Positions 28,301 to 37,251 of a stretch of DNA of 64,000 nucleotides are shown one piece after another (within the stretch, counting starts at the first letter, position 1; each line of letters begins with the position of its first letter). The stretch is from assembly GCA_026390595.1 (NCBI GenBank), contig JAPLFQ010000024.1:62001-126000 (forward strand). Direction: 5' to 3'. Source of the stretch: Ignavibacteriales bacterium. Its GTDB lineage: Bacteria > Bacteroidota > Ignavibacteria > UBA10030. A program made the translations under genes and the position numbers. Under the pieces are notes generated by a model. That model was not told where the DNA came from, made no database searches, and worked only from the letters and a program-made list of their open reading frames with translations.

Positions 28301-28377
28301 TCGACATGCCTAACAACACGTCGGTGACATTCCTGAATCCACGAAGCTATATGTTTGGCGTCAGAGTCAGTTTCTGA
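25330..28377 (+). CDS. TonB-dependent outer-membrane receptor
   Basis: The 1015-residue protein has a signal peptide (about 1-22), a carboxypeptidase-regulatory-like domain (GKIAGRVTDAENGQPLPGVD; about 24-110), a plug domain (about 115-235, with VVRGGGTNQTIFVVDG) and a 22-strand-type barrel ending in Phe (FGVRVSF). This matches the SusC-like/CirA organisation of Bacteroidota, but no SusD partner is present; the lipoprotein at 22975 may replace it. The substrate is unknown. A gaggag ribosome binding site precedes ATG 25330. Confidence 0.93.
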   Translation: MRKGTLIVIATMLCVAATLTAGQHGKIAGRVTDAENGQPLPGVDVMIEGTTVGTATNVDGYYMILNVPPGQYSLRFSMIGYAKTTIKNVRVEIDITTTIDTKLSATALVTGEIVVTAQRPIVTKDVSASRFNIETKTVEAMPIQTVTEVLVLQAGIKKGDDGIVVRGGGTNQTIFVVDGFIMNDERSNVPYAAVGLSATKELQVQTGGFNAEYGNVRSGVVNVVTKDGDRSRYNGTANVRYKPAAPKHFGLSLYDPNSFFNRPYTDPTVCWTGTKNGAWDLDTQSEYPYFQGWNAVSLATLQDKDPKNDLTPEGAKRLWEWQRRRSGEITKPDYTIDVGFGGPMPVVSEMLGNLRFYLSHFNEREMFIYPLSRDAYTDNHTQVKLTSDITSTMKLTMMGLYGESNSVSPYEWTTAPTGYLMRSQYEVASLLSSSDGMNALYMPDRYSPSSVYRTTFGATLTHMLSPVTFYEVAVQRNQSRYNTFQSATRDTSKVYQPVPGIYVDESPNGYWGYSTGAIDGVMSTGGWMNLGRDKSVNSTTSIRGSITTQFDKYNQVKAGFQWTYDDLDINSGTYSPSMSTWTRSMIYHVFPWRIGVYAQDKLEFQGFIANVGLRLDYSNPNSDAFDLSPYDMLLSQGLGNGIEQNAAKEKAKAEFYISPRLGISHPITENSKLYFNYGHFLSEPSSTFRFRLQRESNGLVTYMGNPNMKLEKTVSYELGFEQNVLDMFLVNLAAYYKDITNQPGWIYYQNINSSVHYYQATNNNYADIRGFEVTLTKIGGSWITGFINYTYDVGSSGYFDLTSYYQDVNQQRAYLQLNPYQSRPHPQPYARANLTLRTPDDFGPSVLGMRPLEGWSVNILAGWTAGSYGTYNPNSIPGVVDNVQWKDNFNSDVRFMKSIRMYDLEFQVYLDIQNVFNIKQLSYAGFVNSYDYQDYLASLCFPWMEGDKSGSDRIGTIRPDDVRYEPLEPNPNNDPAVSARNQVRKDKKSYIDMPNNTSVTFLNPRSYMFGVRVSF

Positions 28378-28412
28378 CCACGCTCTTTGAATCGACAATA
28401 GGGAGAACCGCG

Positions 28413-30551
28413 ATGTTTCGCAATCGTACATACCTACTCATCCTCGCATGCCTGCTGTATTCGACAACCTCTTTGGTGTCGCAGGTGCCGGAGACCCAGA
28501 AGCGCTACGTCCGCGTCGGAACTTTGCAGAGCCGCTTCACCGCCTATGGTTCGGAGCGCGCCTGGAACGACGTGTTCTATGAAGGGCTCATGTGGCCCGC
28601 AGACTACGCGTATCAGGACAATGCCGTGATCGAACGGCAGTGGATCGGGTGTATGGATTTCACCGATTCCAAGGGACAGCGCTGGGACAATTACGGCGTC
28701 TATTTTGCCCAGACCTATGCCGGCAGCGCCTTGTTCCCGATGGTCCACAAGCAGACTGCGAAGATCGATCTTCCGACTGTCTACGTGGACGGCACAGACA
28801 TCAACGCCCCGTACAAAGGAGAAATTGACGAGATCGACCCGAACCAGATTCCCGACCGCATTGTGACCAACATCATCAATACCTCGATGGGCGTTACGAT
28901 GACGCGCCGGATCCTGGCATTCAGCCAGCAATACCACGACAACTACTTCATCAAAGAATATACGTTCAAGAATACCGGCTATGTCGACGCAACGAACAAG
29001 AAGGTCCTGAACGCACCTGTGAAGGGGCTCAGGTTCGGTCTCGGTGTCCGCTACAGTGTCGGCCGCGAAGGATCGTTCAAAATCGCCGACGGCCAGGACT
29101 GGGGCAAGCATACATGGGTGACGAAACGCGGCGAGGATTACGCGGCGCACGCGACCGAAAAGTTGACCGAATCCAGCCCCATCCCTCAATGGCTCCGCGC
29201 GGGCTATGCCTGGGCAGGCCAATCGGCGATCAACACATTTGATAATCTTGGTGGGCCCGACAGGAACGGAAGCGGCCGGCTCTGTGCTCCGCAGTTCGCC
29301 GGTATGGTTGCCCTCCACGTCGACAAGAGCGCGACCAACAAGGCTGATGACCCTGCCCAGCCCGGCACACTCGGCTGGCACGCGGGAGACACCTATCCGA
29401 GTCTCGGCGATATGACAATCGGGACCGCGACGTTTCATACCGATCTCTACAAGATGCTGAGCGGAATTCCCTACAAAGGTCTCGGAAGTCCGACCGAACG
29501 CATGGACGAGGTGTACATGGCCACCAAGCCTGACCCGTGGATCATCCACGGAGACGGCGGCGGCACAAACGTATGGACCAATTACGGACCGTTCGATTTG
29601 AATCCGGGCGACAGCGTTGTGATCGTTATCGCCGAAGGAGTTGCCGGATTGAGTCGGGACGCGTGCTGGCAAATCGGCATGCGCTGGAAGAAGGCGTACG
29701 ACAACACGAGCGACAAGGGGCCGTTCACGCTGCCAAACGGATCGACGACCACAGACAAAGATATTTATAAGGACACCTGGTTCTACACAGGCAGAGATTC
29801 CATCATGCAGACGTTCAGCCGGGCGAAGCGCAACTACGAACTGGGTTATCAGATTCCTCAACCGCCTTTGCCGCCCCCGCTGTTCAATATCGTTTCAGGC
29901 GGCGACAGGATCTCGCTCTCGTGGGATCATAGTCCGTCAAAGAACGCCGCCGGCTTCGGCGGATACAAGATATTCCGAGCAACCGGGAAGCCCGACACGA
30001 CGTTCAAGGAAATCGCGAGCCTGGGAGCGACGGCGACCAGTTTCGACGACGTCACGGCGCAGCGGGGATTCAGCTACTACTATTACATCTCCGCCTTCAG
30101 CGACGGGAGCAACAATACGTCAGGAGGGCCGAATCCAACCGGTCGGCTTCTGAGCAGCAGGTTCTACACAAAGACGAATCAACCTGCGTACCTGCGGAGG
30201 AAAGCCGGGGAGAGCTTGGCTGGAATCCGAATCGTTCCGAATCCATATAACATCGCGGCTCCCGGTATGCAATATCCGGGTGAGCCCGACAAGATCATGT
30301 TCCTCAATATCCCGGGTCACTGCACGATCAAGATCTATACCGAGAACGGAGACCTCGTCAATACGATCAATCACGAGAACGGCAGCGGAGACGAGACATG
30401 GAATTCAATTACATCGTCCCGCCAGGTGGTCGTGAGCGGCGTCTACATCGTCCACTTCACCGTGACGGCCGACTTTCTCGATCCCGTAACAAATGAGCTG
30501 AAGTACAAGCAAGGGGACACCTCGTATCAGAAACTCGTGATTATTCGTTAG
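28413..30551 (+). CDS. Secreted FN3-containing protein with C-terminal sorting-like domain
   Basis: The 712-residue protein has a signal peptide (about 1-23). A large N-terminal region (about 25-480) is of unknown fold and is rich in aromatic and Asp residues. A fibronectin type III domain follows (about 490-590: PPLFNIVSGGDRISLSWDHS). The C-terminal 110 residues start with IRIVPNPYN, have a beta-sandwich pattern (TIKIYTENGDLV, SGVYIVHF) and end KLVIIR, like T9SS type A or FlgD-like domains. It ends the operon begun at 22975 and is followed by a terminator. The N-terminal domain is not recognised. Confidence 0.85.
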   Translation: MFRNRTYLLILACLLYSTTSLVSQVPETQKRYVRVGTLQSRFTAYGSERAWNDVFYEGLMWPADYAYQDNAVIERQWIGCMDFTDSKGQRWDNYGVYFAQTYAGSALFPMVHKQTAKIDLPTVYVDGTDINAPYKGEIDEIDPNQIPDRIVTNIINTSMGVTMTRRILAFSQQYHDNYFIKEYTFKNTGYVDATNKKVLNAPVKGLRFGLGVRYSVGREGSFKIADGQDWGKHTWVTKRGEDYAAHATEKLTESSPIPQWLRAGYAWAGQSAINTFDNLGGPDRNGSGRLCAPQFAGMVALHVDKSATNKADDPAQPGTLGWHAGDTYPSLGDMTIGTATFHTDLYKMLSGIPYKGLGSPTERMDEVYMATKPDPWIIHGDGGGTNVWTNYGPFDLNPGDSVVIVIAEGVAGLSRDACWQIGMRWKKAYDNTSDKGPFTLPNGSTTTDKDIYKDTWFYTGRDSIMQTFSRAKRNYELGYQIPQPPLPPPLFNIVSGGDRISLSWDHSPSKNAAGFGGYKIFRATGKPDTTFKEIASLGATATSFDDVTAQRGFSYYYYISAFSDGSNNTSGGPNPTGRLLSSRFYTKTNQPAYLRRKAGESLAGIRIVPNPYNIAAPGMQYPGEPDKIMFLNIPGHCTIKIYTENGDLVNTINHENGSGDETWNSITSSRQVVVSGVYIVHFTVTADFLDPVTNELKYKQGDTSYQKLVIIR

Positions 30552-30580
30552 CAGGAACAACCTCTGTTATCAATAATGCC

Positions 30581-30610
30581 AGCGCCTCCGGAAGGGGGCG
30601 CTTGTGTTTT
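30581..30610 (+). terminator. Rho-independent terminator of the surface-protein operon
   Basis: Stem agcgcctcc paired with gggggcgct (one wobble pair) around ggaa, then tgtgtttt. It lies 30 bases after the stop of the FN3 gene. Confidence 0.8.
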
Positions 30611-30750
30611 GGTGTGAAAGCCCGAAAAGAGCCGTACAGCCTGCATAAGGATGATGTTGCAGGAGAGGAAACTGACAGCTACTATTCGGTCAACCATCAC
30701 GGGGGAAACAGTTCTTGAAACTTCCACAACCACACGCTTTCTGACGCGCA

Positions 30751-33246
30751 ATGCGAACACGATCCTGGTTTGTCACAATTCTGATACTTCTGGCACTCTG
30801 CAGCTACCTGCTCTACTACTTCTATGATGTGGAACGGGGCCGTGCCATTGAGGGGGTCGTCAGCCACCAGAGAATTTATGCGCGGCAAGCAGCAAACAGC
30901 CTGAACGAGTTGGTCGACAAATGGAATAGTGTGCTCTCGTACCTTTCCCACGACAGGAACATCATTCTCATGAACGAAGAGGGAAAGGATGAACTCACGA
31001 AGTTGAGGGGAGTGCTGCGGGTCGAGATGAAGAGTATCACGCGTGTCGACAGCAGCGGGACCATCACCTATACCGCCCCGTACTACCCCAACTCAGTGGG
31101 CGCCAACATCTCCAAGCAGAAACACATTGCAAAAATTCTCGCCGATCACAAGCCTGTCGTGAGCGATGTGTTTGACGCTGTTCAGGGTTTTCAGGCAATA
31201 GCGATTCACTACCCCGTCTTCAAAGGCGGTGTGTTCGACGGTACGATAGCACTCGTGGTGGACTTTGGAGAGGTTGGGAGACGCATTCTTGGAGATATCG
31301 AGATGAGTGGCTCGGGATATGCGTGGATGTTGAGCAGTGAAGGGATCGAGCTGTATTGTCCGGTGACCGGGCATATCGGAAAGTCGATCCGCGAGACGGC
31401 GAAGGGATTTCCAGACCTGTTGCGTGTGGCCGACAGTATGCTCGCCGGCAAGGAGGGGATGGCGACCTATGTGTATGACGCGTCTGTCGGCAAAGTGCGG
31501 GCTGGAAAAAGGATAGCCTATTATCTCCCGGTTCATATCAATGATACCATCTGGCCGCTGGCCGTCGTATACTCCGAGGAGGAAATCACCACATCTCTGG
31601 CCGAGTTCAGCAAGAAGTTGGCGATCATCGTCGGTTGTATTTTTGTTGGCGGAGTATTCATTTCATATTTCGGTATCAAGGCCTGGGTAGTTGTAAAGGA
31701 ATCGGAAGCCCGACGGAAAGCCGAGGAGCAACTCAAGGAGAGCGAAGAGCGGTACCGCAATCTGTACGCAAACGCTGCGATCGGCATTTGCCGTTTGACA
31801 CCGCAGGGGAAGATCCTCTTCGCAAATCCGCATCTTGTCCGTATGCTCGGCTTTGAGACGTTTGAAAACCTCGCCGCATCCGATACCGAGGAGGGGGGAT
31901 CCTCGTTGGGTCAGGATCGTCAGTCATTGTTGAATCTGCTTCACGGCACACAAGAGGTGCGGGGCCTTGAATCGAAGTGGCATAAAAAGGATGGTGCGGA
32001 AATATTCGTCCGTCAAAACGTCTGGTTGGTGTACAACGACGACGGGTCAGTTGCATACTATGATATCACCGCTGAGGATATCACGGAGCAGAAGAGGCTC
32101 CAGGAACAATTGCTTCAATCGCAGAAAATGGAAGCAATTGGGCAACTGGCTGGCGGAGTGGCGCATGATTTCAACAACATGATCGGCGTTATTCTCGGCT
32201 ATGCCGCGATGATCGGAAAAGGCCTCAAGCCATCCGACCCGGCGCACCGAAGCATACAGTCAATCATCGCAGCGGCCGACCGCTCTGCAAACCTGGCAAA
32301 GCAACTGCTTGCATTTGCCCGGAAGCAGGTCATCACACCTGTTGCCCTCAACCTGAACGATGAACTCGTATCGATCGAGAGAATGGTGGGGCGGCTGATC
32401 GGCGAAGACGTCACGATCAAGCTCATTCTCGCCGAGGACCTGTGGACTATCAAAATGGACCCGGGTCAGATAGATCAGGTTGTTACGAATCTCTGCACGA
32501 ACGCCCGCGATGCCATACAAAATACCGGTACCATCACGATAGAAACGTCCAACCTCTCCATCGTGAGCGACTCGAGGAACGATCACAGCGCCGTGACGCC
32601 GGGAGAGTATGTTGTCTTGACATGTTCCGACACCGGGGAGGGTATTGATCCGGCTTTACTGGAGCACATCTTCGAACCGTTCTTTAGTACGAAGCCCAAA
32701 GGCAAAGGCACCGGGTTGGGTTTGGCGACGGTCTTCGGCATCATCAAACAGAACAACGGCACTATCGATGTTCGGAGCGAAAAGGGGAAGGGGACCGTAT
32801 TCAAAGTACTTTTGCCTCGCTTCATCGGTGAAGTGGAAATACAGAAAGAAGCTGTGAGTGAATTGTCGATTGATGGAAGCGAAACCGTCCTCGTCGTCGA
32901 AGATGAAGAAGACCTTCTCGCTATCATCGTTTCGGCATTGCAGTCGCATGGCTATGCGACATTCTGCACCTCGTCGCCCCGACGGGCACTCGAGATCTGT
33001 GCCGATCAGAAAGGGAAGATTGATTTGCTGGTGACCGACGTGATCATGCCGGAAATGAACGGGAAACAGCTGCAGAAGCGAATTAAAGAAGTGGTCCCTG
33101 CGATTCAAACCCTCTTTATCTCAGGATACACTGCAGATATCGTTGCCGAAAGAGGAATTCTGGAAAAAGAGACGAATTTTCTCCAGAAACCCTTCACTCC
33201 CGACACGCTTGTCAGGAAGGTTCGGTCGATTCTGACTCAATCGTGA
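30751..33246 (+). CDS. Cache/PAS hybrid histidine kinase with receiver
   Basis: The 831-residue membrane kinase has a first transmembrane helix (about 5-25), an extracellular double-Cache-like sensor (about 30-285), a second helix (about 290-312), a PAS domain (about 330-450), HisKA with GGVAHDFNNM (His472), an HATPase with N-box NLCTNARDAI and DTGEGID plus GTGLGLA, and a receiver (about 708-830) with phospho-acceptor Asp763. Cache domains bind small organic ligands. The receiver has no output domain, so phosphate must pass to another regulator. Confidence 0.95.
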   Translation: MRTRSWFVTILILLALCSYLLYYFYDVERGRAIEGVVSHQRIYARQAANSLNELVDKWNSVLSYLSHDRNIILMNEEGKDELTKLRGVLRVEMKSITRVDSSGTITYTAPYYPNSVGANISKQKHIAKILADHKPVVSDVFDAVQGFQAIAIHYPVFKGGVFDGTIALVVDFGEVGRRILGDIEMSGSGYAWMLSSEGIELYCPVTGHIGKSIRETAKGFPDLLRVADSMLAGKEGMATYVYDASVGKVRAGKRIAYYLPVHINDTIWPLAVVYSEEEITTSLAEFSKKLAIIVGCIFVGGVFISYFGIKAWVVVKESEARRKAEEQLKESEERYRNLYANAAIGICRLTPQGKILFANPHLVRMLGFETFENLAASDTEEGGSSLGQDRQSLLNLLHGTQEVRGLESKWHKKDGAEIFVRQNVWLVYNDDGSVAYYDITAEDITEQKRLQEQLLQSQKMEAIGQLAGGVAHDFNNMIGVILGYAAMIGKGLKPSDPAHRSIQSIIAAADRSANLAKQLLAFARKQVITPVALNLNDELVSIERMVGRLIGEDVTIKLILAEDLWTIKMDPGQIDQVVTNLCTNARDAIQNTGTITIETSNLSIVSDSRNDHSAVTPGEYVVLTCSDTGEGIDPALLEHIFEPFFSTKPKGKGTGLGLATVFGIIKQNNGTIDVRSEKGKGTVFKVLLPRFIGEVEIQKEAVSELSIDGSETVLVVEDEEDLLAIIVSALQSHGYATFCTSSPRRALEICADQKGKIDLLVTDVIMPEMNGKQLQKRIKEVVPAIQTLFISGYTADIVAERGILEKETNFLQKPFTPDTLVRKVRSILTQS

Positions 33247-33295
33247 GAAGTCGTTCAATGTGAGAAATGAGAATCGTTGACCTCATAACTTCAGG

Positions 33296-34621
33296 ATGGT
33301 TCTCCGCTCCGGCGACAAGATGAAAGATCCCCCGTCCTTAGCGGTGATGCATCCAGGGTCTATTCTGTCGGCGTTGTTCATCGTTCTTTGTCTGTTGGGC
33401 CTCTCTGCAGCTGTTGCGCAGGGTCCCGTACAGACGCAGGGGATGAGGAGTATTCGCGAATTTGGTGTCCTGCCGACAAACACACCCGAAAAGAACCGCG
33501 CAGCGTTGCAGGCAGCGATCGACTCGGCATCAGCGCTGGGGGCTGCACTGTTTGTTGAACCCACTGACGAGCCGTACCCTGTTGCCAGCGGACTCGTGCT
33601 ACGCAAAAACGTTTCGCTTGTTGGTGTCCATGGACCGGTGGGGAGAGGGACGCGCCATGCAGGCAAGCCTCAGCCGGTCGGCAGTGTATTCCGGATCGAA
33701 GACGGCGAAAAACCGTTTATCACTGTGGAATCCGCTGCACAGCTCCGGGGGCTACAGTTCTGGTACCCGGATCAGACTCTGACAGATCCGGCCAGGATTA
33801 TCAAATACCCGCCGACGATACAAGTCTCCCAAACCCATCCGGCGCAGGGCGTGACTCTCTCCTGTCTCACGTTCTTCGGGGAGTACATCGCGATGGACTT
33901 CAACGCTGCCGCCAGTGTCCCGTGCGAGCAGATTCTTTTCGAACACTGCTACGGGTATCCGCTCAGCGGTGAGTTCATCCGCATCGACCACTGCTATGAC
34001 ATCCCGCGCATCCTGCATTGTCATGTGAATCCTGCTAATCAGCGTTTGATCCAAGGTGATTACAGCCGGGCTGTCATCGATGCGGTGGTGGCTTCGGGGA
34101 CTTTCTCGTACGCAATAAATCACACCGACAATGCCGTCTTGATGGATGTCTTCACGTTCGGCGTGTACGGCGGTGCCTATCTTGGTCCCCAAACCTACGG
34201 ACAGATGACGAGCTTCAACTTCGACTGCGTCACTATCGGAGTTCATAAGGTGGGAGAAGGATCGTTCAACCGGACTTGGCTGATTTCTCAGGGTTCAATC
34301 ATTGCCAATGTCGGTCGCGCGGTGAGGGAAATTCATCCATTCGTTGTCGAGGGGGAGGGGCACACGTCGGTCTCGAATGTCGAGGCGTTCTCGGGCCCCA
34401 ACGGTGCACTGACCACGATCGGTAAGTCCATGGACTTCCTGCTTGTCAGGGGAAGCAAGAAACTGACGATAAGCATGTCAGGCTGCCGGATGCGCAATTA
34501 TGTATCGGACGAGCCAATCACAATGTTGAACAGGCGGGCTGTCGTCCAGGCGGTCGGGTGCATCGACAAGCACGAACAGCCGTTCAATGTGAGAGGTGAT
34601 AGCGGAAGTCCCGGACGCTAG
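33296..34621 (+). CDS. Secreted pectate-lyase-like (beta-helix) protein
   Basis: The 441-residue protein has a signal peptide that is clearest from Met18 (33347). IREFGVLPTNTPEKNRAALQAAIDSASALG is the N-terminal signature of the Pectate_lyase_3/GH28-like superfamily (phage tailspike type). The body has repeated beta-turn patterns of a right-handed helix (for example ILFEHCYGYP, RILHCHVNPA). No catalytic residues can be assigned. Three starts (33296, 33320, 33347) are possible. Confidence 0.8.
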   Translation: MVLRSGDKMKDPPSLAVMHPGSILSALFIVLCLLGLSAAVAQGPVQTQGMRSIREFGVLPTNTPEKNRAALQAAIDSASALGAALFVEPTDEPYPVASGLVLRKNVSLVGVHGPVGRGTRHAGKPQPVGSVFRIEDGEKPFITVESAAQLRGLQFWYPDQTLTDPARIIKYPPTIQVSQTHPAQGVTLSCLTFFGEYIAMDFNAAASVPCEQILFEHCYGYPLSGEFIRIDHCYDIPRILHCHVNPANQRLIQGDYSRAVIDAVVASGTFSYAINHTDNAVLMDVFTFGVYGGAYLGPQTYGQMTSFNFDCVTIGVHKVGEGSFNRTWLISQGSIIANVGRAVREIHPFVVEGEGHTSVSNVEAFSGPNGALTTIGKSMDFLLVRGSKKLTISMSGCRMRNYVSDEPITMLNRRAVVQAVGCIDKHEQPFNVRGDSGSPGR

Positions 34622-34694
34622 TCTGCAAAAGGGAGATAGACAAGTTCTTGAGAAGGCGTAAGGACGCACGCAGTGGTGATTGTGACATCAGGAT

Positions 34695-37091
34695 TTATTT
34701 GAGCAGAAGCGCCTTCTTTGTGAGAATTGTTTTATCCGCTTTCAATCGGTAGAAGTAGATACCGCTGGGCAATCCCGCCGCATCCCAGCATACCGTGTAG
34801 GTGCCGGGATTTTGCACTGTCCTTACCAGGGTCGTCACTTGCCTGCCAAGAACATCGAAGACCGAAATCTCAATGAAGTCCCTGGCTGACAGCTGATAGC
34901 TGACGGCTGTTCGCGGATTGAATGGGTTCGGGTAGTTCTGTGAAAGTTCAATGCTCTGCGGCAGGTCGGCAAAGGTACCCTGAATGCTTGTCGCAAGTGC
35001 CGTAAATTCGTAGATGTCACCTGACCGAATCGGCTTGATCGTCTTCAGCGTGAACACACTGCCCGCCGCCGGGAGAATCGCCCTATCATCTCCCGAAAAG
35101 AATATCTCCCAGGTGATTATCAACTGGCCGCGTTGGTTCTTCTCCAGGATGTACACCTCATCGAAACGGCTGATCCTCCCGTCGCCATCCAACTCGCCGA
35201 GCACCACATCAGACCGATGGCTTTCGGTAGTGTTCCATACGGTGAAGTACAACGGCGTCGCGGCCGACCCGAGGTACGAGCTTGATGTATCCACAACCTG
35301 GTTCGCGATCCTGATCTCGTAATCCGACGGGTAGGCGACCCCCTTGATCGTATCGGATCCTGCGTACACCGTTGGAACTGAGATAAGAGATGTGAGCGTG
35401 CTCGCCCCCTTCGTCCATCGCGTCGAATCCCTGTTGTTCACCACACTCGGTGGATCGTAAACAGAGAGCCTCAGTCCGTCAAACGAAGGCCCCTCGGTTC
35501 CGTCGCCGACGTAGGCGATTTTCTGAAGGGCAACAGAGTTTTTCGAAACATCGAAGACGCTGTACGCCTTCTGCGATCCGGATGAGTCGTCAAATACTAC
35601 GCGATACACATGGCCTGTCAATTGGCCCGGGTTCACCACGTTTGCAGTGACTTTCCCGTCGCTCACTCCGGCGACGTGCTTCGCCGTGCCGATCGATTGC
35701 CGGTCGTTCTGAACCCGAACCGGAGGCGAGACAATCTGAGACGAGAGAGTTCCGTCTGAACAGGTAATCTTCAACAGATATGAGAGCGCATTGGCCGTCG
35801 CCTGCGAGTTCCAGGAGTATGATCCCGTGTTGGGCAGGTCGGAGGCGATTGCCTGCCACGATCTGCCATCGTCACTGCTCCCGAAGATCGAAGCCCGGAT
35901 TGGATCTCCCTCCGGATCTTCGGCACTCCATGTAACACGGTATGTACCGGAGATTGTCTCGCCTTTCTGTGGAGCGAGAAATACAATATCCGGCGGGCTG
36001 TTGCCCGGGTTATCGACGATGATACGCTGTGATTGAACGACCCCGTACGAGGTGTCGCCGAAGATCTGCGTGCGGACAAGATATCGCGTCCCGTCTCGGA
36101 ACGCCCGGGTATTCCAGTCGTACACCGAGTCCCTGCCGGCTGTAAAGAGCAGCGTCTGCCAGGAAACTCCGCCATCGCTGCTGCATTCCACCATCGTCTT
36201 CAGAGTATCCGGCGCCTGTCCGCCGGACCAAGCCAAGCGGACGGTTCCTGCAGCCTTGCCAGGTATGGAAGAGCTCCAACGAACGGAAATGCTCTTCGAC
36301 GGAATCTGGAACTTCGACCAGTGAAGCGGCAGCGCACGGATCATGTGTTCGTCTGCATTCCACCAATTGTGCTGGGACGTTGTTGAGAACAGCAGATCCG
36401 GGAAGGCGTTTCGGATCCCGATGGAGTTCAAGAAAACTTCGAATTGGCGGTTGGAGCTGAGGTTGCTTGGCGAGATCGCAGCGCTGTGCAGCAAAAATTG
36501 GATCGGACGTATGCGGGCGAAATATGGTTCGCCGGCGGCGATCATCTGATTGAAGTTGAACATGGAGACCGTTCCGTCATACGAACCGGCGGAGGAGAAC
36601 CGTTCGGGGTTTCGCCAGATCAGGTTCACCATATGGAGGCCCCCGAGCGAGAACCCGTCTACGCCTCTGAACCATCGCCCCGGCAGTGTTCGATACTGCT
36701 GATCGATAAAAGGAATCAGCGTATTCAGGACAAACGAATAGTCTGCTTCGCTTGCCGGTCCGGACATCGCCGTAAACCCCGGCATCACGAGGATCAGCTT
36801 TCCCATGACGTTTTGTGCGACCAGGGTGTCCGCAATGCCCTGAATGTTCCTCCCGCCGCGGCTGGCATCTTCTGTTCGGTCCATCCATTCATCGACCGCA
36901 CCACGAAACAAATAGACCACCGGGTATCGCTGGCTCGACTGGTCGTAGCCGTCCGGAAGATAGACATTGAATTGCCAGCTGCCAACGCCCGGCACAGAGA
37001 GCGACCGCAGTTCGACGTGACTCGTTTGAGCGTACAGCGAACAGGCCAACAGCATCGCCATCAGAATACTGGTTCTTCGTGTTGTCTTCAT
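34695..37091 (-). CDS. T9SS-exported esterase with C-terminal sorting domain
   Basis: ATG 37091 gives a 798-residue protein with a signal peptide (about 1-22). The esterase-D/feruloyl-esterase-like domain (about 25-270) has nucleophile Ser148 in GFSLGG and a His in QHNWWNADEH. Two domains with WSGG-Q and WSAEDPEGDPI patterns (about 275-470) look like Ig/FN3-like modules. The end carries a T9SS type A sorting domain beginning LSQNYPNPFNP and ending KKALLLK. Likely function is hydrolysis of carbohydrate esters at the cell surface. The frame extends upstream to 37406, but only the shorter start has a signal peptide. Confidence 0.9.
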   Translation of the reverse strand: MKTTRRTSILMAMLLACSLYAQTSHVELRSLSVPGVGSWQFNVYLPDGYDQSSQRYPVVYLFRGAVDEWMDRTEDASRGGRNIQGIADTLVAQNVMGKLILVMPGFTAMSGPASEADYSFVLNTLIPFIDQQYRTLPGRWFRGVDGFSLGGLHMVNLIWRNPERFSSAGSYDGTVSMFNFNQMIAAGEPYFARIRPIQFLLHSAAISPSNLSSNRQFEVFLNSIGIRNAFPDLLFSTTSQHNWWNADEHMIRALPLHWSKFQIPSKSISVRWSSSIPGKAAGTVRLAWSGGQAPDTLKTMVECSSDGGVSWQTLLFTAGRDSVYDWNTRAFRDGTRYLVRTQIFGDTSYGVVQSQRIIVDNPGNSPPDIVFLAPQKGETISGTYRVTWSAEDPEGDPIRASIFGSSDDGRSWQAIASDLPNTGSYSWNSQATANALSYLLKITCSDGTLSSQIVSPPVRVQNDRQSIGTAKHVAGVSDGKVTANVVNPGQLTGHVYRVVFDDSSGSQKAYSVFDVSKNSVALQKIAYVGDGTEGPSFDGLRLSVYDPPSVVNNRDSTRWTKGASTLTSLISVPTVYAGSDTIKGVAYPSDYEIRIANQVVDTSSSYLGSAATPLYFTVWNTTESHRSDVVLGELDGDGRISRFDEVYILEKNQRGQLIITWEIFFSGDDRAILPAAGSVFTLKTIKPIRSGDIYEFTALATSIQGTFADLPQSIELSQNYPNPFNPRTAVSYQLSARDFIEISVFDVLGRQVTTLVRTVQNPGTYTVCWDAAGLPSGIYFYRLKADKTILTKKALLLK

Positions 37092-37251
37092 ATCAAGCAG
37101 AATGTATGCATTCTTTCTCAAAGCACAAAGCGTGGGATCGATCGGCCCGATGCTCGTGTCAGATTTGCGACAGTTCTCTTGTTTCGCTATGTTAACTTCT
37201 GATACAGCACACGGGACGTCGGTAACGATCGGGTTTTCTTCAGCGCCACCT

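Noticed and set aside
28434-29861. A 475-residue open frame on the minus strand
   Set aside because: It lies wholly inside the FN3 gene on the opposite strand, has an unnatural composition and no family resemblance; it is a GC-driven shadow frame.
36444-37202. A 252-residue plus-strand frame overlapping the esterase start
   Set aside because: Antisense to the esterase domain with its active-site motif; no ribosome binding site or family resemblance.
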